DNA of 16,925 bases from an uncultured Eubacterium sp. (GCA_910585745.1 CAJUFM010000050.1:1-16925), one strand, 5' to 3'; shown: positions 1 through 6,728, counted from the first letter of the stretch. Numbers and translations are program-made. The notes: generated by a model not told the origin, from the sequence alone.

Positions 1-189
1 TTAATCATAGTATTTATCTAAAGACGTTTTAGTGGATTTTAGTACATCTATGATGACATTTAGTTTACTGGCAGAGCAGGAATCAATCAGTTCTGACAAT
101 TCCTGTTTGACAGAGGTTTTATTTATCAACCACAGCCAGCTCCCTCTGCGACTCTGGATCCAGGTATTACATCTGGTCATGAAAACCAT
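1..189 (-). pseudogene. Remnant resembling the C-terminus of an XRE-type regulator
   Basis: An open frame of 62 codons reads leftward and ends with a TAA at the window edge. The last 35 or so residues (QELSELIDSCSASKLNVI and onward) resemble the helical tail that follows the HTH domain in many Firmicute XRE-family regulators. No HTH domain is present, and no ribosome binding site precedes the first ATG (complement of 189), so the piece looks like a 5'-truncated remnant rather than a working gene. A 12-bp palindrome, CTCTCTAGAGAG at 230-241, lies upstream and could be a leftover operator. The family call rests on a short stretch and is weak; a chance open frame cannot be excluded. Confidence 0.3.
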
Positions 190-342
190 GACGTGGCAGA
201 GGGGGTGGTATTTTTGTAAATCTATAGTTCTCTCTAGAGAGTGTCTGAAAATTTATTCCCAGTATCTGCATCCCCCACTCTGCAGTATATTTGCTGGAAA
301 GCAATTTTCAAACACACCACAACAAAAAACTAAACAATCCGG

Positions 343-371
343 TTGACAAAACCATACCTGTATGTTATAGT
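343..371 (+). promoter_or_regulatory. Strong sigma-A promoter with a palindrome in the spacer
   Basis: TTGACA (343-348) is followed by a 17-bp spacer and TATAGT (366-371). This is a perfect -35 box and a 5/6 -10 box at ideal spacing. The inverted repeat CATAC-CT-GTATG (353-364) lies inside the spacer, where a bound repressor would block RNA polymerase. Half-sites of this kind are typical of TetR/AcrR-type operators, but no such regulator is in the window. The first gene downstream is the rpn leader peptide. Confidence 0.65.
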
Positions 372-478
372 GATAAAAAGCATTACCATTCTTTAATTAT
401 CTGAAAATTCTTTCATTCTCAAAGAACGTCAATGCTTGATTCCGGAAAATCAGAAAAAAGCAGGGAGGTTGTTTGAAA

Positions 479-514
479 ATGAGAGGAAGCAGCCCTCTGC
501 GGGACGGAGGGTAA
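479..514 (+). CDS. Leader peptide (11 aa) coupled to rpn
   Basis: ATG at 479 opens a short frame encoding MRGSSPLRDGG and ending with TAA at 512-514. A good Shine-Dalgarno sequence, GGGAGG (463-468), sits 10 nt upstream. The stop codon directly abuts the rpn ATG (TAAATG). The rpn Shine-Dalgarno (GGAGGG, 506-511) lies inside this frame, so a ribosome translating the leader would run over it. The arrangement is what one expects of translational coupling. The peptide sequence itself is not recognisable; its role is inferred from position only. Confidence 0.4.
   Translation: MRGSSPLRDGG
493..511 (+). promoter_or_regulatory. Hairpin sequestering the rpn ribosome binding site
   Basis: CCCTC (493-497) pairs with GAGGG (507-511), and a T-G wobble and a G-C pair extend this to a 7-bp stem with a 5-nt loop. 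The 3' arm is the Shine-Dalgarno of rpn (start 515). When folded, rpn initiation should be low; ribosomes translating the leader peptide would open the stem. Confidence 0.45.
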
Positions 515-1213
515 ATGAAAAAAAGAGAAGAAATACCGGCAGATCCGATTCCGGGAACGCCAGCACAAAGAAACTACAAAGACACTGTATTCCGGATGCT
601 GTACCGGGACAAGTCAGAACTTCTGGAACTGTACAACGCAATAAACGACACGCAGTATACAGACCCGGAAGAGCTGGAAGCAGCGGGACTGGAAAATGCC
701 GTCTATATGTCAATGAAAAACGACGTATCCTGTGTGGTGGATCTGCGGCTGAACCTGTACGAGCACCAGTCTACGGTAAATCCGAACATGCCGCTGCGTG
801 ACCTGTTTTACATAGCGAAGCTCTATGAAAAGATGATCCAGAAAGAAAAAAGAGATCTGTATTCAGGAAAGAGAATCCAGATTCCGGCGCCATGTTTTGT
901 AGTATTTTACAATGGAACGGAGGAACAGCCGGAGAGGAAGATCCTGCGTCTGTCGGAATCCTTTTACCGGCAGACGGAAGAAGCCGGTCTGGAGCTGACA
1001 GTACTCCAGCTGAACATCAATCCAGGGTATAACAAAGAACTTCTTGAGAAATGCCATTCCCTGCACGACTACATGAAGTACGTGGAAAGAGTCCGGGGTT
1101 ACAGCCGGGAGATGGATTTCCAAGAAGCGGTAGAGAGGGCAGTGTCAGAATGCATCGAGGAAGAAATTCTTAAGAGCCAACCGGGCGGAGGTGATTCAGA
1201 TGAGCATATTTGA
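515..1213 (+). pseudogene. Rpn-family PD-(D/E)XK nuclease, large portion (frame broken near the 3' end)
   Basis: The 232-residue frame matches the Rpn (recombination-promoting nuclease) / PD-(D/E)XK transposase-like family. It starts with the usual RNYKDTVFRMLY block (about residues 19-30). A nuclease core follows with D76 in CVVDLRLNLYEHQS, then E83 and Q85, and the NPNMPLRDLFYIAKLYEK helix (89-106). The family block NINPGYNKELLEKC lies near residue 170. Near 1166-1175 the frame slips: this frame ends in a nonsense tail (SQPGGGDSDEHI), while the expected continuation FLRANRAEVIQMSIFEYDEE reads on in the next frame. The nuclease core is intact, so a truncated protein could still be made. Members of this family have DNase activity and some act in phage defence with an internally started C-terminal partner. 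Start 515 is set by GGAGGG just upstream and by the leader peptide stop. Confidence 0.75.
1001..1027 (+). repeat. Direct repeat copy 1 (within rpn)
   Basis: This 27-bp stretch, which encodes the LQLNINPG block of Rpn, recurs at 1391-1417 with a single mismatch (position 3, A versus T). Confidence 0.85.
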
Positions 1214-1403
1214 ATATGACGAAGAACTGCATATAGCGACGGTGAGGGAAGAGGGCAGGGAAGAAGGGGCTGTCTGGGGGCGAAGCAGACTGCTGGCCAG
1301 TATGATGGCGAGAGGCCTGTCACCGGAAGAGATCAGTAAGCTGACCGGGGAATCGGTGGAAACCATACAGGAAGCTAGTGAAACTGAATGGTTCTCCAGC
1401 TGA
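1200..1403 (+). CDS. C-terminal Rpn fragment with its own start (RpnS-like)
   Basis: ATG at 1200 opens a 67-residue frame (MSIFEYDEELHIATVREEGREEG and onward) carrying the typical C-terminal, Glu/Arg-rich helical segment of Rpn proteins and a short HTH-like motif (ARGLSPEEISKLTGESVETI). It is one frame away from the upstream rpn and overlaps its stop by 14 nt. An unusually good Shine-Dalgarno, GGAGGTGA (1187-1194), sits 8 nt before the ATG. Some Rpn genes are known to make a small protein from an internal start that inhibits the long form; this piece fits that arrangement. The last three residues come from a recombined rpn repeat (1391-1417), so the natural C-terminus appears lost. Whether it is translated is unproven. 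Confidence 0.5.
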   Translation: MSIFEYDEELHIATVREEGREEGAVWGRSRLLASMMARGLSPEEISKLTGESVETIQEASETEWFSS

Positions 1404-1417
1404 ACATCAATCCAGGG
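1391..1417 (+). repeat. Direct repeat copy 2 (rpn fragment)
   Basis: It matches 1001-1027 at 26 of 27 positions. It joins the C-terminal Rpn frame out of phase and is followed by a small palindromic stretch, after which TATAACAAA (1470-1478) again matches the sequence that follows the first copy. The simplest reading is a second rpn fragment interrupted by a roughly 50-bp insertion. Confidence 0.8.
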
Positions 1418-1420
1418 CAA

Positions 1421-1462
1421 ATAAGTCATGACGGACTTAAAATAAGTTCTAACGAACTTATT
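1421..1462. repeat. Small palindromic (REP-like) unit
   Basis: Two adjacent inverted repeats lie here: TAAGTC/GACTTA (1422-1427 and 1434-1439) and AATAAGTTC/GAACTTATT (1441-1449 and 1454-1462, 4-nt loop). Neither is followed by a T-run. The unit interrupts an rpn-derived sequence, which suggests a mobile or slippage-derived palindromic repeat. No second copy was seen in the window. Confidence 0.4.
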
Positions 1463-1570
1463 CGCAAGTTATAACAAAACTCGTTCTGTGTAAAAACCCT
1501 GCACAGAAATTAGGGAATAACGAACTGAACAACTTTTCGGGAAATATTGTTCTCGTGTGCCATTAAAGAT

Positions 1571-1617
1571 GCCAGTGTAGTATCCGGTCTGCCGCCAGTA
1601 TACTGCATTGGCTTTTT
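1571..1617 (+). terminator. Rho-independent terminator after the rpn locus
   Basis: GCCAGTGTAGTAT (1571-1583) pairs over all 13 positions, two of them G-U, with ATACTGCATTGGC (1600-1612). Five Ts follow immediately. It separates the rpn locus from the sugar operon; the rest of 1404-1746 holds only the repeats above and the operon's upstream region. Confidence 0.7.
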
Positions 1618-1746
1618 GCGTTATTTATAAAAATCATAAATTTCCTTCCCCTCGCATGATTTACATAAAATTGTTTCATCTGGACATAATGGTACTGACA
1701 ATAATATGCGCTTTGAAACAGTAAGTGGGTGCGATTGGAGGAAAAA

Positions 1747-3138
1747 ATGAAAGAGAATAGCTCTGCAAAACCCTTTGGTTTTCGCGATAAACTAGGATAT
1801 ATGTTTGGCGATTTCGGTAACGATTTTACATTTATCCTGTCAAGTACGTTATTGATGAAATTTTATTCGGATGTAATGGGAGTTTCCGTGGGCCTGGTAG
1901 GTATTATGATGATGGTGGCGCGTTTTGTAGACGCCTTCACCGATGTGGCGATGGGGCAGATCGTGGATCGGAGCAAACCGAGGGTCTACGGAAAATTTAA
2001 GCCATGGATCCTGCGGATGTGTGGTCCGGTAGCGGTGTCGTCTTTTCTTATGTATGCTTCCTGGTTTCAGAACATGCCTATGACCTTTAAGGTCTTCTGG
2101 ATGTTTTTTACCTATCTGCTCTGGGGCAGTGTGTTTTATACCAGCATCAACATTCCTTATGGTTCCATGGCATCGGCGGTGTCGGCAGAGCCGAAAGACC
2201 GGGCGCAGCTCTCGAACTGGAGAACCATTGGGGCCAGCCTGGCAGGTACGATCATCGGCGTATTGATCCCGGTGCTTGTATATTATGAGGATGCCGCAGG
2301 CAATAAGATCCTCTCTGGTCAGAGAGTCATGATCGTTGCCCTGGTATGCTCTATCGGGGCTGTGATCTGCTATTTTCTCTGCCACTGGCTGATCACGGAG
2401 CGGGTTAAGGTGGAACAGAAGAGCGAAAAATTTAATTTTGGGAAACTGATCTCAGGTCTTGCCCACAACAAAGCATTGATCGGAATCGTAGTTGCCACGG
2501 TATTTATGCTGCTGGTGCAGCTGACATCCCAGACCATGACAACTTATGTATATCCAAATTATTTTAGAAATACGGTAGCACAGTCGGCAGCAGGGCTGGT
2601 AGGAGTTGTGGTTACGCTGATCTGTGCGGCATTTACTGTAAGGCTTTCAGAGAAATTCGGAAGAAAGGAGCTGGCGATCTTTTCCTCTATTCTGGGGGCA
2701 GTCGTATTTTTCTTTGCTTTTTTCATTCAGACTACGAATGCCTGGGTGTTTGTGGGCTTATATGCGTTGTCCTTTATCGGTCTAGCGGTATTCAGCCTGA
2801 TCTGCTGGGCTATGATCACCGATGTGATCGATGACACTGAAGTACAGAGCGGAGAGCGCTCGGATGGAACAATCTATGCTGTGTATTCCTTTGCCAGAAA
2901 ACTGGGACAGGCGGCATCCTCTGGCATCTCCGGGCTTCTGCTCACGATGATCGGCTATACTGCACAGACACAGTTTGAACCCTCTGTGACAAAGGGGATC
3001 TACAATGTGTCCTGTCTGGTACCAGCTGTGGGGTATATTCTTCTGGCGCTGGTACTGTGGTTTCTGTATCCATTAGGCAGGCGCCGGGTTCAGTCCAATG
3101 CAGAGATCCTGGCAGAAAAGAGAGAAAACAATGGATAA
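1747..3138 (+). CDS. GPH-family (MelB-like) sugar:cation symporter
   Basis: The 463-residue protein is of normal length for the glycoside-pentoside-hexuronide:cation symporter family and has about 12 hydrophobic segments. Early hallmarks are FGDFGNDFTF in the first helix region and DAFTDVAMG (about residues 58-66), whose two acidic residues match the cation/sugar-site aspartates of MelB. The GKFKPWIL loop follows, then the late ERSDGTIYAVYSFARKLGQA block. It should import a glycoside or oligosaccharide together with Na+ or H+. The start is placed at ATG 1747 because GGAGG (1737-1741) lies 5 nt upstream; the longer GTG start at 1729 would put that site inside the gene. The stop overlaps the next start by 8 bp, so the genes are translationally linked. 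The sugar cannot be told from the sequence, but the adjacent GH3 gene suggests a beta-linked disaccharide or amino-sugar glycoside. Confidence 0.88.
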   Translation: MKENSSAKPFGFRDKLGYMFGDFGNDFTFILSSTLLMKFYSDVMGVSVGLVGIMMMVARFVDAFTDVAMGQIVDRSKPRVYGKFKPWILRMCGPVAVSSFLMYASWFQNMPMTFKVFWMFFTYLLWGSVFYTSINIPYGSMASAVSAEPKDRAQLSNWRTIGASLAGTIIGVLIPVLVYYEDAAGNKILSGQRVMIVALVCSIGAVICYFLCHWLITERVKVEQKSEKFNFGKLISGLAHNKALIGIVVATVFMLLVQLTSQTMTTYVYPNYFRNTVAQSAAGLVGVVVTLICAAFTVRLSEKFGRKELAIFSSILGAVVFFFAFFIQTTNAWVFVGLYALSFIGLAVFSLICWAMITDVIDDTEVQSGERSDGTIYAVYSFARKLGQAASSGISGLLLTMIGYTAQTQFEPSVTKGIYNVSCLVPAVGYILLALVLWFLYPLGRRRVQSNAEILAEKRENNG

Positions 3139-3973
3139 GGCATGGGAGCAGTTTCATAGAAAAAAAGAATTTCTGGTTTGTGTGGATTCCGATGGCTGCG
3201 CTATGAACTCCATGGATGTAAAGCATATTCAGTGTTTTGGCCCCTGTATGGTGGAAGAATGGGGGCTTGACAGGTGGAGAGAGCCAATTCTGGAACGCTG
3301 GAACGAGATTAATCTGTATCGTATGACCAGGGGGATCAACCGGTTTAAAGGTCTGGCAAAGGCACTGAGGGAAATTGATGCTCAGTACAAAAAGATTGAG
3401 GGCATCGGGGATTTGGAACAATGGGTGGATCAGACGGAAGAGTTGTCCAACACCGCGTTGGCTGGGGCGATCCAGGAGAAAAACAGCATCTGCTTGAAAA
3501 GAGCCCTGTCCTGGTCGGAGAAAGTGAATAAAAGGATCCATGAACTGCCGCCGGAGCAGGGAAGCCCTTTTAAGGGTGTGAAGGAAGCTCTCTGCTGTGC
3601 CAGGGATATAGCGGATGTGGCGGTGGTTTCCTCTGCCAACCCCCAGGCGCTGGAAGAAGAATGGAACCGATATGGACTGATGGAGTATGTGGATGTGCTT
3701 TTGGCCCAGGATATGGGAAGCAAGTCCCATTGTATTAAAGAATTATTAAAAAAGGGATATGAGAGCATCCATGCGCTGATGATCGGAGATGCCCTGGGAG
3801 ACTATGAGGCGGCGAAGAAAAATGAGATATTCTTCTATCCGATCCTTGTGAAAAATGAGGAAGATTCCTGGGAAGAATGCCGGAAGACTGCTCTGCCCCA
3901 GCTGGAGCAGGGAAGCTACGGCGGAAATTATCAGGTGCTGATGCTGAAGAAATTCAGGGAGAACCTGGAATAG
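3131..3973 (+). CDS. HAD-superfamily hydrolase (putative phosphatase)
   Basis: The protein has 280 residues from ATG 3131, which overlaps the symporter stop by 8 bp. HAD motif I is CVDSDGC (D19 and D21; Cys replaces the usual Thr/Val after Gly). Motif II is VVSSAN (about 158-163). Lys in the MGSKSHCIKELL stretch is a candidate motif III. Motif IV is MIGDALGDYEAA (D220 and D224). A long helical insertion between motifs I and II (about 30-150) would be the cap. HAD enzymes with these motifs are mostly Mg2+-dependent phosphatases, some phosphomutases. Its position between a sugar symporter and a glycosidase suggests action on a phosphorylated sugar, but the substrate is unknown. It has no signal peptide or membrane segment. 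An upstream in-frame ATG at 3098 lies deep in the symporter gene and is unlikely. Confidence 0.8.
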   Translation: MDKAWEQFHRKKEFLVCVDSDGCAMNSMDVKHIQCFGPCMVEEWGLDRWREPILERWNEINLYRMTRGINRFKGLAKALREIDAQYKKIEGIGDLEQWVDQTEELSNTALAGAIQEKNSICLKRALSWSEKVNKRIHELPPEQGSPFKGVKEALCCARDIADVAVVSSANPQALEEEWNRYGLMEYVDVLLAQDMGSKSHCIKELLKKGYESIHALMIGDALGDYEAAKKNEIFFYPILVKNEEDSWEECRKTALPQLEQGSYGGNYQVLMLKKFRENLE

Positions 3974-3988
3974 AGAGGAGAGACTACA

Positions 3989-5758
3989 ATGGTAGATTTG
4001 AAAACGAAGCCCTATCATTTATCCGAGGAGGACTGCCGCTGGGTGGAGGAGACCATCGCTGGCATGAGCGACGAGGAAAAGGTGGGACAGCTGTTTTTTC
4101 AGCTGACATCTTCCCATGAGGAGGATTATCTCCGGGAATTGATGGAAAAATACCATCTGGGAGGGTGCCGGTATAACCCGGCTCCGGGGGCTGCCATCCA
4201 GGAACAGAACCGCATCCTGCAGAAATACGCAAAGATACCGATCTTTATCGCCTGTAATACGGAACAGGGCGGGGACGGTGCCTGTGCAGACGGAACCTAT
4301 ATCGGATTTGGAGTCAAGATTGGCGCCACCGGGGAAGAACAGTATGCCCATGACCTGGGAAAATTCTCCAACGAAGAGGCTTCCGCCATCGGATGCAATA
4401 TGGCGTTTTCCCCTGTCTGTGATATCGCCTATAACTGGGAGAATACGGAGATCATAAACCGGGCCTTTGGAAACGATCCGGAGAGGGTGGCTAAGATGAG
4501 TACCGCCTATCTCAAAGGGGCTCATGAGAATCCTGCCTTCGCCTGTGCGGCAAAGCATTTTCCTGGAAATGGGCTGGATTTCAGGGATGCCCATGTATCC
4601 AATAATGTCAATGGGCTGGATCTGGAGGAATGGGAGAAAACCTATGGTATGGTGTACCGTACTTTGATCGACAACGGACTGGATGCCATCATGGGCGGGC
4701 ATATTCTTATGCCAAAAGTGGCGAAAGAGCTGAATCCCCGGCTTACGGAGGAAGAAATGATGCCGGCGACTCTGAGCCCAGAGATCATGACAGGACTTCT
4801 CCGGGACCGTCTTGGCTTCAATGGTATGGTGGTGACGGATGCTTCCCACATGGTCGCCATGACGAACCGGATGAAGCGGAGGGAGATGCTGCCAGCCGCC
4901 ATCAACGCAGGGTGTGATATGTTTCTCTTTTTCAATGATCCGGAAGAGGATTTTGCAACGATGCTGCAGGCATATAGAGAGGGCGTGATCCCGGAAGAGA
5001 GGATGCGGGAGGTGTTGACCAGGATCCTTGGATTGAAGGCGCATCTGGGGCTCCACCGCAAAAAGAAGGAAGAACTGGTACCTCAGCCCTCTGTGCTTCA
5101 GGAGAAAATGGGCAGGGAACAGACGAAGGAGATTCAGAAGCAGATCAGCCAGAAGGCGATCACTCTTGTAAAATATAAAGACAAGGATGTCCTGCCGATT
5201 ACAAAGGAACGTTATCCAAGAATTATGATCGTCCATGTAAAAGGCAGCGGAGGTGCCATGGGCGAGCTGATGAAACTGATGGGGATGGGCAGCAAAAAGA
5301 ATCCGGCTGAGGTGTTACAGCAAAAATTACAGGAAAAAGGATTTGAGGCATTTATTTATGAGAGTCCCCTGGAAGAGATGAGAAAGCAGATCGCCGCGGG
5401 TGAAAAACCGGATGTGAATATTTATTTCGCTGGGAAAAATGCCATATCGGATTTTACGAAAGATATGGATCTTGTCATTACCCTGTGCGATGTGTCTAAT
5501 GGCAGACCAAATTTCGGAATGTCCAAGGGCGGCGGGGAGATTCCCTGGTATGTATTTGAACTACCAGTGGTAGTAGTTGGCTGCGGCCAGCCAACGATGC
5601 TGGCGGATATCCCTCAGGCGCGGACTTATATCAATACTTACGATAACAAAGAAAATACGCTGGAGATACTGGTGGAAAAGCTGATGACAGGAGAAAAGGC
5701 ATTTGTCGGAAAGGATCCTGTGGACAGTTTTTGCGGGCTGTTTGATGCGAAGATCTAA
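3989..5758 (+). CDS. Cytoplasmic glycoside hydrolase family 3 (NagZ-like N-terminal domain)
   Basis: The protein has 589 residues, with AGAGGAGAG 15 nt downstream of the HAD stop acting as ribosome binding site. The N-terminal GH3 barrel (about 15-350) has KHFPGNGLDFRDAH (189-202) and VVTDASHM with the expected nucleophile D284. The Asp-Ala-His at 200-202 matches the Asp-His acid/base dyad loop of NagZ-type beta-N-acetylglucosaminidases rather than classic beta-glucosidases. A second alpha/beta domain (about 390-589) resembles the GH3 C-terminal domain; no FnIII domain follows. There is no signal peptide, so it works on imported substrate, consistent with the symporter gene two positions upstream. 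Some NagZ-like GH3 enzymes act as phosphorylases, which would give the HAD enzyme a sugar phosphate to process; that link is inference. Confidence 0.85.
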   Translation: MVDLKTKPYHLSEEDCRWVEETIAGMSDEEKVGQLFFQLTSSHEEDYLRELMEKYHLGGCRYNPAPGAAIQEQNRILQKYAKIPIFIACNTEQGGDGACADGTYIGFGVKIGATGEEQYAHDLGKFSNEEASAIGCNMAFSPVCDIAYNWENTEIINRAFGNDPERVAKMSTAYLKGAHENPAFACAAKHFPGNGLDFRDAHVSNNVNGLDLEEWEKTYGMVYRTLIDNGLDAIMGGHILMPKVAKELNPRLTEEEMMPATLSPEIMTGLLRDRLGFNGMVVTDASHMVAMTNRMKRREMLPAAINAGCDMFLFFNDPEEDFATMLQAYREGVIPEERMREVLTRILGLKAHLGLHRKKKEELVPQPSVLQEKMGREQTKEIQKQISQKAITLVKYKDKDVLPITKERYPRIMIVHVKGSGGAMGELMKLMGMGSKKNPAEVLQQKLQEKGFEAFIYESPLEEMRKQIAAGEKPDVNIYFAGKNAISDFTKDMDLVITLCDVSNGRPNFGMSKGGGEIPWYVFELPVVVVGCGQPTMLADIPQARTYINTYDNKENTLEILVEKLMTGEKAFVGKDPVDSFCGLFDAKI

Positions 5759-5817
5759 AGAATTCAGGCAGCAGAGGTAGAGATAGTCGGAGTTAGCTCG
5801 ATGGCGGAAAAATAAAA

Positions 5818-5844
5818 TTTTATGTTAAAACTGTTGATTATCTC
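5818..5844. other. Probable left end of the IME (attL region)
   Basis: Just inside the host flank lies TTGATTATCTC (5834-5844), whose exact reverse complement GAGATAATCAA occurs at 14412-14422 near the other end. The AT-rich flank TTTTATGTTAAAA (5818-5830) nearly matches TTTTATAGTTAAAA (14436-14449, one extra A). Tn916-type integrases use AT-rich targets and leave imperfect terminal inverted repeats, so these are candidate ends. The exact crossover is not resolved. Confidence 0.5.
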
Positions 5845-5891
5845 AAAAAAATCTTGATTTACGGGCATTAACATAGGATTTCAAACTTAAA

Positions 5892-5915
5892 TTACTACTA
5901 AATTACTACTTTTGA
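5892..5915 (+). repeat. Int arm-type sites, left end
   Basis: TTACTACT occurs twice (5892-5899 and 5903-5910), the second extended to TTACTACTTTTGA. The same pair, ending in the same 13-mer and in the same orientation, occurs at the right end (14279-14303). Tn916-type integrases carry an N-terminal domain that binds such subterminal direct repeats. Confidence 0.65.
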
Positions 5916-5917
5916 AA

Positions 5918-5934
5918 GAAAGAGCCTTGATATG
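5918..5934 (+). repeat. 17-bp site shared with the xis-int leader
   Basis: GAAAGAGCCTTGATATG is the exact reverse complement of 13036-13052, inside the hairpin between xis and int. It begins three bases after the left arm-type sites. A shared Xis, Int or repressor binding site is the likely explanation. Confidence 0.6.
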
Positions 5935-6043
5935 CTCCTGAAATCCTGCAAAAACCAAAAGTAAACACTGATACTGCTCGCTATGATATCTAAAATAAGT
6001 GAATAAAGAATAGTAGAAAACTCGCGGGATAGCTAGCACAGCA

Positions 6044-6123
6044 GTTTGTCAAGGGGTCGTGGAATAAATTGGTGTTTCTTTTCAGCACCGCCTTTTTTAT
6101 GCCGCGAAAGCCCCTTGATAAAC
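6044..6123. other. Large stem-loop (origin or structured RNA candidate)
   Basis: GTTTGTCAAGGGGTCGTGG (6044-6062) pairs with CCGCGA (6102-6107) and, after a 3-nt bulge, CCCCTTGATAAAC (6111-6123). Only one pair of the 19 is a mismatch and one a wobble. The 39-nt loop contains a smaller GGTG/CACC hairpin. In an element with a Rep_trans initiator such a structure could be a single-strand origin or part of oriT; an RNA role is also possible. Confidence 0.5.
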
Positions 6124-6151
6124 GGAAGTCTGCCGAAACATAATAGGGCAG

Positions 6152-6186
6152 GGGGGATTGATAAATGCACTTCTTATCAATTCCCC
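6152..6186. other. 13-bp stem-loop
   Basis: GGGGGATTGATAA (6152-6164) pairs with TTATCAATTCCCC (6174-6186) with one G-T pair and a 9-nt loop. It repeats the TTGATAA core of the preceding structure. No T-run follows, so it is not a standard terminator. Confidence 0.5.
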
Positions 6187-6713
6187 TTAATTACGCCTTA
6201 AAATCTGGGGCAAGAAGCGAACTAAAAGGATAATCAGTAATCCATTATAAAACCCTCTTGAAATATATCGTGTCATATTGTAAAATAACAAGTAGAGATA
6301 GCAAAAAAAAGGCAGGACGTGAAGGACGGCAATCCCTCACGCCCCTATGCAGGAGAACTACCCTCTCCCACACAGCAAAAAATTTTTGCACCTACTGTCA
6401 TTATACCTTCTTTTTCTTTACTTATCAAGAGGGATGAAATGATGTTTTTGTGCGTTATTTGCGGTGTAGGGATTAAAAAGACCCTGCGCCGCTTTTGTTG
6501 TCTCGTCGGATTGGTCTGCCGGGGACGGGGTAATCTTGTCCCCCAACGACTAAGCCGATGGGAACGATACAGATAACCATATCAAATTATATGGTTTACT
6601 ATGAAGATAAGAAAAAGAATAAACGAAAGGAGCAAACAACAGTGAAAATATTCAATTATCCTATAAGGTGTTATATTCAGGTGTGATGTGTAGGAATAGT
6701 GAGGGCCTAACAC

Positions 6714-6728
6714 GGGGACTAAGTCCCC
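6714..6728. other. Perfect 15-bp palindrome GGGGACTAAGTCCCC
   Basis: The arms GGGGACT and AGTCCCC surround a single central A. It lies 70 bp upstream of the BIG2 gene. It could be an operator, a short hairpin or part of a transfer origin; nothing in the sequence decides. Confidence 0.4.

Noticed and set aside
436..801. 121-codon plus-strand frame over the start of rpn
   Set aside because: It is out of frame with the well-supported rpn gene, and the protein is Arg/Gly-rich without motifs.
1660..1690. Possible promoter TTTACA ... CATAAT before the symporter
   Set aside because: The spacer is 19 bp and the boxes are weak; a promoter is needed here but its position could not be settled.
1849..2385. 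Minus-strand frame of 178 codons
   Set aside because: It lies opposite the symporter gene and has a His/Arg-rich shadow composition.
4019..5236. Long open frame of 405 codons on the minus strand
   Set aside because: It lies wholly within the GH3 gene, which has clear catalytic motifs; the composition is shadow-like (rich in His, Arg, Phe, Leu) and there is no ribosome binding site.
5761..5795. Similarity between AAGAATTC...AGAGATAGTC and AAGAATTTC...AGAGATAATC near 14399-14420 as att direct repeats
   Set aside because: The spacing between the two blocks differs (about 15 versus 3 bp) and the blocks are short, so chance is more likely than a core att site.
6319..6576. 85-codon frame in the IME left end (GTG start)
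   Set aside because: No proper ribosome binding site; composition and overlap with inverted repeats such as CGTGA/TCACG (6318-6341) suggest non-coding structured DNA. I could not exclude it fully.
6642..6686. 14-codon GTG frame with AAAGGAG upstream
   Set aside because: Too short to call as a gene; noted under the left-end region as a possible leader or remnant.
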